DNA from: Corydoras sp. C115
Taxonomy: Eukaryota; Chordata; Actinopteri; Siluriformes; Callichthyidae
DNA: 64,000 bases
Assembly (NCBI GenBank): GCA_019802505.1
Contig: JAFMOC010000051.1
Location: forward strand, 123,501 to 187,500
Reading direction: 5' to 3'
The position numbers and the translations under genes were made by a program. The notes beneath the pieces were generated by a model. That model was not told where the DNA came from, made no database searches, and saw nothing but the letters and a program-made list of their open reading frames with translations. This document shows, piece after piece, positions 58,381-64,000 of the stretch; within the stretch, counting starts at the first letter, position 1; the number at the start of each line of letters is the position of its first letter.

Positions 58381-60299
58381 GGGTTCCTTCAGGACGGCAG
58401 TGCTACGAAGAACAACGGCTCAGTAAAGATTAAATAAGCTTAAATAAGAAACGTACAAAAAAATAATAATAATAAAAATCTTGAGTCAAAAAAAAAAAAA
58501 AAGGTTTCGGCTTCTGCTGCAGAGGTCAAGTGATAAGAAGGGAAATCCTCTGTTGTCAGTGAGCACAGAGGAAACCTCATGATTAAACAGGATGTCGGTG
58601 TCATCAAACAGCAGGAGGAAACCCAAACCTACACCTACACCTTTATTTGCACATTTTTCAGAAGTGTGGTGTACGTGTGGGGGGGGGGGGGGGGGATTAT
58701 ACCTCTGAGGCTGGATTAATTATGGAGGGAGGGCTGCATGTCCATCTATGGGAAAATCCCAGAGGTTTGTTTGTTGCCGAGTGCCGGGTCAGCACAAAGC
58801 CGGTTGTTTGCCATATCGGAATGTCCCTTTCCAGCCGTGGGCGCTTAGCGGCTCTCCCGGTGCACGGCCGCCGGTGGATGTACCGATCTGGGGGGGGGGA
58901 AAGGTGACGCGAGGAAAATGAGTTCCCTAACGCTCCAGGGAATTTGCATAGCATCACACAGAGATATGGAGGGAACATCAGGGAATAACCTGCCACCTCC
59001 CACGCTGGGGGTGCACGGTGCGCGGGCGAGGAACGCGGACGGTTCAGAGTGATTTGAACTCGAGGTGATTTGCATCGCGCAGGAACTACACCGGAGGAGC
59101 GGACAAGGAAGTGGCTGACATCACCCACGTGCGGGACCTCAACTAGAAGGAAAGCAAAACCAAAAGCCGGGTGACATTCTGGCAGGGACACAAAGGGAAC
59201 ACTGTGGCGCGGTTCTGCTTTCGCACGGTTCCTTAACAGTGGGCCCTCTCCAGAAGACATCAGTCGCAACTGTAAAGGTCACCGTGGCCACACTATTTGA
59301 ATAGAGGTGTTGGTGCTCAAGGGGAACTGGCGGAGGGGGAAAAAGGGAGTTCGGTTTGACGGCAACGTTCATGAGGAGAGGTGGAAGTACGTCGGTGCTG
59401 ATGTGTCTGGTCTAATCCAGAGTCAACGGAACAGCACGGTTTTGTGGTGTCTGGTCCTGCAGGAGGGGAAACGAGCCAAAATGCCCAATGGATTATTTAT
59501 GAAATTGGCATGATGAGCGGGTTTTCAGTAGAACGTTAGTTATTCATAGGCAGTTGCAAAGTGAAAAAACGGGTGCGTTCCAAATTCAAAGGGTTTTATT
59601 GGGAGATGGGGCTCTGAACCAACCAGGCATAACATTAGGACCACTGTTGGGGAAGGTGAGGAAGGTGGGATATAGTATTAGGCAGCAAGAAAAAATTTTC
59701 TTCTCTTATATAAGAAATCAGCCTTCACTTGCTTCACTTGTATTTTGTCTCCCCGGTAACCACTGTGTACACAGGCGTAATCGTCACGTCGGCAAGTTAT
59801 TGGGGAAACGTGCCGTGTCCCTCTGCACACGCTGACTGTCCCTGCAAAATTACCCTGGCATTCTGCATTCTTTTCTCACACAACACGCTCGTTCGGTTCC
59901 ATTGTTGTTCTGCTGATACATCACCACAGCCCCGGTCACCACATTCGGGATGAGGAACAACTCGTTTAAAGCTTCTCCAAGTTGTTTTGTTCAGGGCTTT
60001 ACTCGCATGAACGCAGGTTTTCCTAAAAAGAGCAAACACGGACTCTACGCAGGCTCCATTCATTCTTTCTTTCCCCTGACATTTACAGATGTGGTCGGTT
60101 CAGAGGTTCACACGCCTACGAGACAAGGATCAGAAAATGATTAATTGCCATTATGTGATATCAGAGTTAATATCCAATCGAGCCATGTTTCTCCACAAGG
60201 TGGCGGCAGTAGGCGTTTACTGTCCACAATAATGAGGCGTCTGGACTTGGTTCACGGTCTCAGGTGTAGTTCACACCAGAGGTTCTTTATGGAGTTAAG
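58381..60299. other. Intergenic, relatively GC-rich, no gene recognised
   Basis: Contains G-runs at 58679-58695 and 58890-58899, and at 59617-59690 fragments (CCAGGCATAACATTAGGACC, GGTGGGATATAGTATTAGGC) of an interspersed repeat common in fish. A 190-codon minus-strand open stretch at 58697-59269 lacks domains and splice support. Base composition is higher in GC than its surroundings, cause unknown. Confidence 0.5.
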
Positions 60300-60598
60300 A
60301 TAAGTGGTTAGCACGTTCTCCTCTCGGTTTCCAGGTTCTTTCCATGTCCGCGTGGGTTTAATCTGGGTTCTTGGTTTTCCTCCCACAGTTCAAGATTCGA
60401 GTTGGATTCAAGGTGAATTGGCGGCTCTAGATTGCACCTATTCTAATGTGTGTCTGTGTAAGTCAGTGTGTGCTCAATGATGGATTGGCGCTTCATGTCA
60501 GGTATACCTGCCCGGCACCCGAAATGTTCTTCCCTGCATGGGCATGGGGAACAACCCTGTGACCCCAGCATAGGATAAAGTAGTAGATGATGAAATGA
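60300..60598 (+). repeat. V-SINE copy 30, strongly diverged
   Basis: GTGGTTAGCACGTTCTCCTC head, TTTTCCTCCCACAGTTCAAG V-domain, and ATAGGATAAAGTAGTAGATG end. Old copy. Confidence 0.8.
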
Positions 60599-60744
60599 GG
60601 GCTCATGTCCTTCAATTTCAAACTCTCTTCGTACACTACAGCACAATCATGATGGAGCACTTTCCCGATCTGTTCTTTTAAAATTGGAAGCATACACTTG
60701 CCCATAATGCATTATTACCTGTTTAATTTTACGCACATGGTCAT

Positions 60745-60804
60745 TGGACTTAATCTCATTTGTAAGTCGCTTTGGATAAAAGCGTCTGCAAAATGACTAA
60801 ATGT
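60745..60804 (+). repeat. SINE-B/LINE-type 3' tail fragment
   Basis: CATTTGTAAGTCGCTTTGG continuing to AAAATGACTAAATG. The hAT-like element begins 9 bp later. Confidence 0.7.
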
Positions 60805-60812
60805 ATTAAATG

Positions 60813-61225
60813 TAGGGGTGAGCTGCAATATTCGCCGATTCGACGATTCGATTCGGAGAACCGTAGTCGACTATGAACCTCATAGTCGAATGTACCATTT
60901 TGACCACATGGGGGCGCCCATGGCTGCTGCTAAGCATTAGTTTTTACATGAAATGTCTTTGTTTTCGTTATATATATATATAGCCTTGATCTGAGTGTTT
61001 TAGGTTTTTCCTTTGAAGTGGAAAAAAGTCCAGAACGGGGATCCCATTTACGGTGCTCTAGAAAAACAAGTAAAATATATATATATATATAAAAAAAAAA
61101 ATTTAAACCACGCTTATAGCGCCATCTTGTGGTGAAATTTTAACTGATTCGACTATCAGTCAACTATAGGGAAAATCTGACGAATCAGATTCGACTATGA
61201 AAATCCTTAGTTGAAGACACCCCTA
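60813..61225. mobile_element. hAT-like MITE, 413 bp
   Basis: Ends are TAGGGGTG and CACCCCTA (8 bp perfect terminal inverted repeats). The flanks are identical 8 bp ATTAAATG at 60805-60812 and 61226-61233. An 8 bp duplication with CAGGGGTG-like ends is the hallmark of hAT elements. No transposase is encoded. Subterminal CGATTCGA and TAGTCGA motifs recur at both ends and may be transposase-binding repeats. Confidence 0.88.
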
Positions 61226-61439
61226 ATTAAATGTATTAATGAAGCACTCGACCAAATAAGAGGTGCATCCCACTACTTTTGTGCATACAGAGCATTTTAA
61301 GGTTGGAACCCGGTCACATGTCACTTTTCGATCCTTAATGTGTGGCATTTATGTTGCACCTTCAACTCTTCACAACTTTGCTGCCATCTAGTGTTCACGA
61401 GCACAAAATAACAGTCACTGCGTTATAAAACGTATAACT

Positions 61440-62106
61440 AAACTATTTTTATTTATTTACTCACATAAAAATAATAAACCTTGTTTAAGATTGCGAACAG
61501 CATTAGTCTTGCAATTTATTTTTGAGGGCCGGCGCGTGGAATAAAACAAGACAAAATGATAACAATTAAAAGAAAGCATTGCGAATGATGACCTGTAAAG
61601 TATATTAAAAAATAAAGCCTTCTCTGACATAAAGCATGTCTCTGTTCGCGCTCAGCTCCATGAGTTAAGCACAGAGCAGGCTTAAAGGTGTTTCGAAGAA
61701 AACGAAAAAGCCAAATTAAATGATGCACATGGCCTGTGCCGATACTCGCAGGAATGCAAAGTGGAAACGCAAGAGCGCAGGTCTATTGATTCTGACGAAT
61801 AAAACAAAAATGTGATACAGAGGGTGGTCACGGATACGGGTCAGGTTTTAGATCCCGATCCGACGGGTATGTGATGATGAATTCAACACAAGTCTCCAGA
61901 AAAAAATCCCCATGTTCTCCAGAAAGTCTCCGAAAGAAAGGCATGCTGAAACGAGCCCTCCTCATCCTGGGCTGGATCACGGTCCAAACCCTGCTCTCGT
62001 GCCAGACCGAACATGGCTTTAACATTCACATTCACAGTCAGTCATCGGGATCGGGTCATTAGAGTAAAGGGAAGGCACCCCCCCCCCCCTCTGAAGACAC
62101 CCCTCC
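61440..62106 (-). other. nemp1: Probable nemp1 3' UTR
   Basis: Downstream of the nemp1 stop. Minus-strand AATAAA motifs occur near 61450 and 61512. A C-run lies at 62079-62090. Nothing else recognised. Confidence 0.5.
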
Positions 62107-63349
62107 TCAGCTGCTTCTTTCTCGGTGGTTTGTTAAGGAGTGTGATTGATTTTTTGACTCATCATCAGTCTCCCAGTCCTCCTCCTCCTCCTCGTCTGTG
62201 GCGAACAGATCATCCTCGAAAAACAAGCCCCCGTACTCCTGAGCATGGACCGAGACTTCATTGGACATCAGGTGGGGGGAGCCCTCAATGAAGTCTGCAA
62301 ACCTGATGGCAGGCACAACACGAGGTCACCCTATACACCCAAAACCAGTGACATGTGACCCCTTAACTACGGCCACCATGGTTTAAGCGGCTTTACTTTT
62401 CGTTTTTATGGAGTTCAATCTTGATTTCGGCGAGACCTGCAGCCCACAAACTCATTCCATTTTTTAACATTACGCGTCTCTTTGTTTGAAGTTTTATGGC
62501 AGCAGCCAATAACTATGTGGCAGTGCTGCCACCTTCTGGATCTGGACTGTAACCACATAACAGTACAATCCAGAGGTTTATCGAAGCGGAAAAGTGCAAT
62601 GTTCATTGCACTATTAATCTTTTGTAGATTTGTAAACTGTGTTACCATCTGTAATGATGTCAGGACTTTAGAAAATATTATTTTTAGTCTTTGATTATAG
62701 TGCTATATAAATAACAGTGTTTAATAATTAAATTCTGACCGTTTTGGAGACTGCAGTCTGGACACTGTTTTCCAGGTGTTGAAATCAGGACTGCTGCAGT
62801 ATTTCCTCAAATCATCCAGAGCTTTCTGTGTTTCCACCTCCGCTTGTTTCTGGTACTCCTCTTCCGTTAGCAGACGCCGAGGCTCCAGCTTCCAGTGCAA
62901 CTTCCGCTTGAGCTTCCTACAGAACATGTACGAAATGCCATCCTAAATTATGATGCTTCAATTACAACAATGCATCAACATTTTAGCTTCTGTAAAATAC
63001 ACAATGACGCTCATTTACACAATGATAGTCATTTTAGTGTTTTTTTTTTATCAAGACTGACAGAGTTAAAATACTCATTGATACGGTGAATACAAGCTGC
63101 ATCCACAAAATTGCTATACTTACTGTAAGGCTGTGTATCCCAGGATCACTGGGTATTCAAGGTTCTTAGAACAGAACGCAGCCACAATGATCGCTAGTGC
63201 CACCTGCTGAACCTGGATGCCAGCGTATATGAGCAACATGCCGAATATCTGGAGTGTCCAGGACAGGATGTTAATGCTGCGCTCCTCCACTAGGGGCCCG
63301 TGGCGGTAACAGACAGCGAAGCTGATGAAGCCCACAACTGCGGTATAAC
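62107..63349 (-). CDS. nemp1: Nuclear envelope integral membrane protein 1 (5' part outside window)
   Basis: Three 3' exons: 63124-63349, 62740-62916 and 62107-62302, in phase. The first encodes a hydrophobic region with the NEMP pattern GFISFAVCYRHGPLVEERSI, LSWTLQIFG and LAIIVAAFCSKNLEYP, covering the last membrane segments. The second carries RRLLTEEEYQKQAEVETQKA and WKTVSRLQSPKR. The last has FADFIEGSPHL, NEVSVHAQEYG and an acidic end (DEEEEEDWETDDE). NEMP1 (TMEM194A) lies in the inner nuclear membrane, contributes to nuclear envelope stiffness and fertility, and its C-terminal part interacts with Ran in Xenopus. The acidic segment is more pronounced than in human. The paralogue nemp2 is possible but the 12q13-type neighbours favour nemp1. 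Upstream exons lie beyond 64000. Confidence 0.93.
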
Positions 63350-63591
63350 CTGCACATAGAGACACCATGTTAAAAGACATGGCTGATGTGGAGAACCTAA
63401 AACCCATTGACCTCCTGTGTGATGTCATCTCTCACGTAACTCCAACAACCACCCTCCCTCCCTCCCTCCCTCCCAGAGTTGTGACATCACATTGTAGTCG
63501 GTGCCACATTTGTTATGCTCATAGATATCATACAGCATCACTGAACAGCTCAAGTTCCATCAGCTGATGAAGACCATGTGAGTATTTAAAC

Positions 63592-63908
63592 TCATTCATT
63601 ATCTCCCGATTAATCCTCTATTAGGGTCGCGGTGGGGTTCCCCATGCCCATCCAGGGGAGAACGTCTCGGACGCTGGGCAGATACACCCAGGACAGGGTG
63701 CCAATCCATCGCTGGGCACACACTCTCTCACACAGACACACTCTATATGGGGCAATTTTGAGAATCCAATTGACTTGATCCATGTTTTTGGACTGTGGGA
63801 GGAAAGCGGAGAACCCGGAGGAAACCCACGCAGACACGGGGAGAACATGGAAACTCCACCCAGATGGGGATTCGAACCGGGAATCCCTAGCGCTGAGAGG
63901 TGAACGTG
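63592..63908 (-). repeat. V-SINE copy 31 (nemp1 intron)
   Basis: Complete body; the head is cut after GCTGAGAGGTGAACGTGC. Located in the intron upstream of the 63124-63349 exon. Confidence 0.94.
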
Positions 63909-64000
63909 CCAGCACTTAAACTAATAAAGAAAATGAAACAAATGGCAAAAGACGATGGGGTGTGATTTTGGGTGTGAACCTCATATGCAGGCACCATTCT

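Noticed and set aside
58697..59269. 190-codon minus-strand ORF
   Set aside because: No recognisable domain, odd composition, no splice or poly(A) context. Probably chance in a GC-richer stretch.
61871..62062. 63-codon plus-strand ORF with a hydrophobic stretch
   Set aside because: Lies antisense to the nemp1 3' UTR, with no homology or transcript features.

Overview
The window is genomic DNA of a ray-finned fish, most likely an otophysan teleost (catfish-like). The genes are vertebrate and intron-rich. The DNA between them is AT-rich and full of (TA)n and (CA)n microsatellites and teleost-type repeats, above all about thirty copies of one tRNA-derived V-SINE (DANA/HE1/Mermaid-like). No bacterial, viral or CRISPR feature was seen.

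Layout. On the minus strand from the left edge are tpx2 (16 coding exons, last exon outside the window), trappc6b (6 coding exons, complete), an orphan coding-like exon at 10.6-11.0 kb, a plagl2-like PLAG-family zinc-finger gene with a long 3' UTR (11.2-16.6 kb) and a CpG-rich promoter near 20 kb, and pan2 (25 coding exons, 22.3-35.3 kb, complete). On the plus strand are il23a (IL-23 p19, 4 exons, 42.6-44.6 kb, complete) and ormdl2 (3 coding exons, 51.7-54.0 kb, complete). On the minus strand at the right edge is nemp1 (last three exons only). Exon joins were worked out by eye from GT/AG borders, reading phase and family conservation. The complete genes keep an open frame with lengths divisible by three: trappc6b 157 aa, pan2 1215 aa, il23a 179 aa, ormdl2 153 aa.

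The genes do not form a pathway. They belong to spindle assembly (tpx2), ER-Golgi tethering (trappc6b), transcription (plagl2-like), mRNA deadenylation (pan2), cytokine signalling (il23a), sphingolipid control (ormdl2) and the nuclear envelope (nemp1). Their neighbourhood is informative: pan2-il23a-ormdl2-nemp1 match human 12q13, while tpx2 and plagl2 match human 20q11. The pan2-il23a adjacency supports the identity of the fast-evolving p19 cytokine.

Mobile DNA is the most active part of the window. V-SINE copies carry perfect 10-12 bp target-site duplications, some sites were hit repeatedly, one copy sits in the splice-acceptor tract of ormdl2, and one has an empty-site counterpart 12 kb away. 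Other features are an L2-type LINE remnant broken by two later insertions, a second tRNA-SINE family sharing its tail with a LINE remnant, a hAT-like MITE with an exact 8 bp duplication, and a 1.3 kb GC-rich minisatellite with a 36 bp unit near the plagl2-like promoter. I found no convincing previously undescribed multi-gene system.
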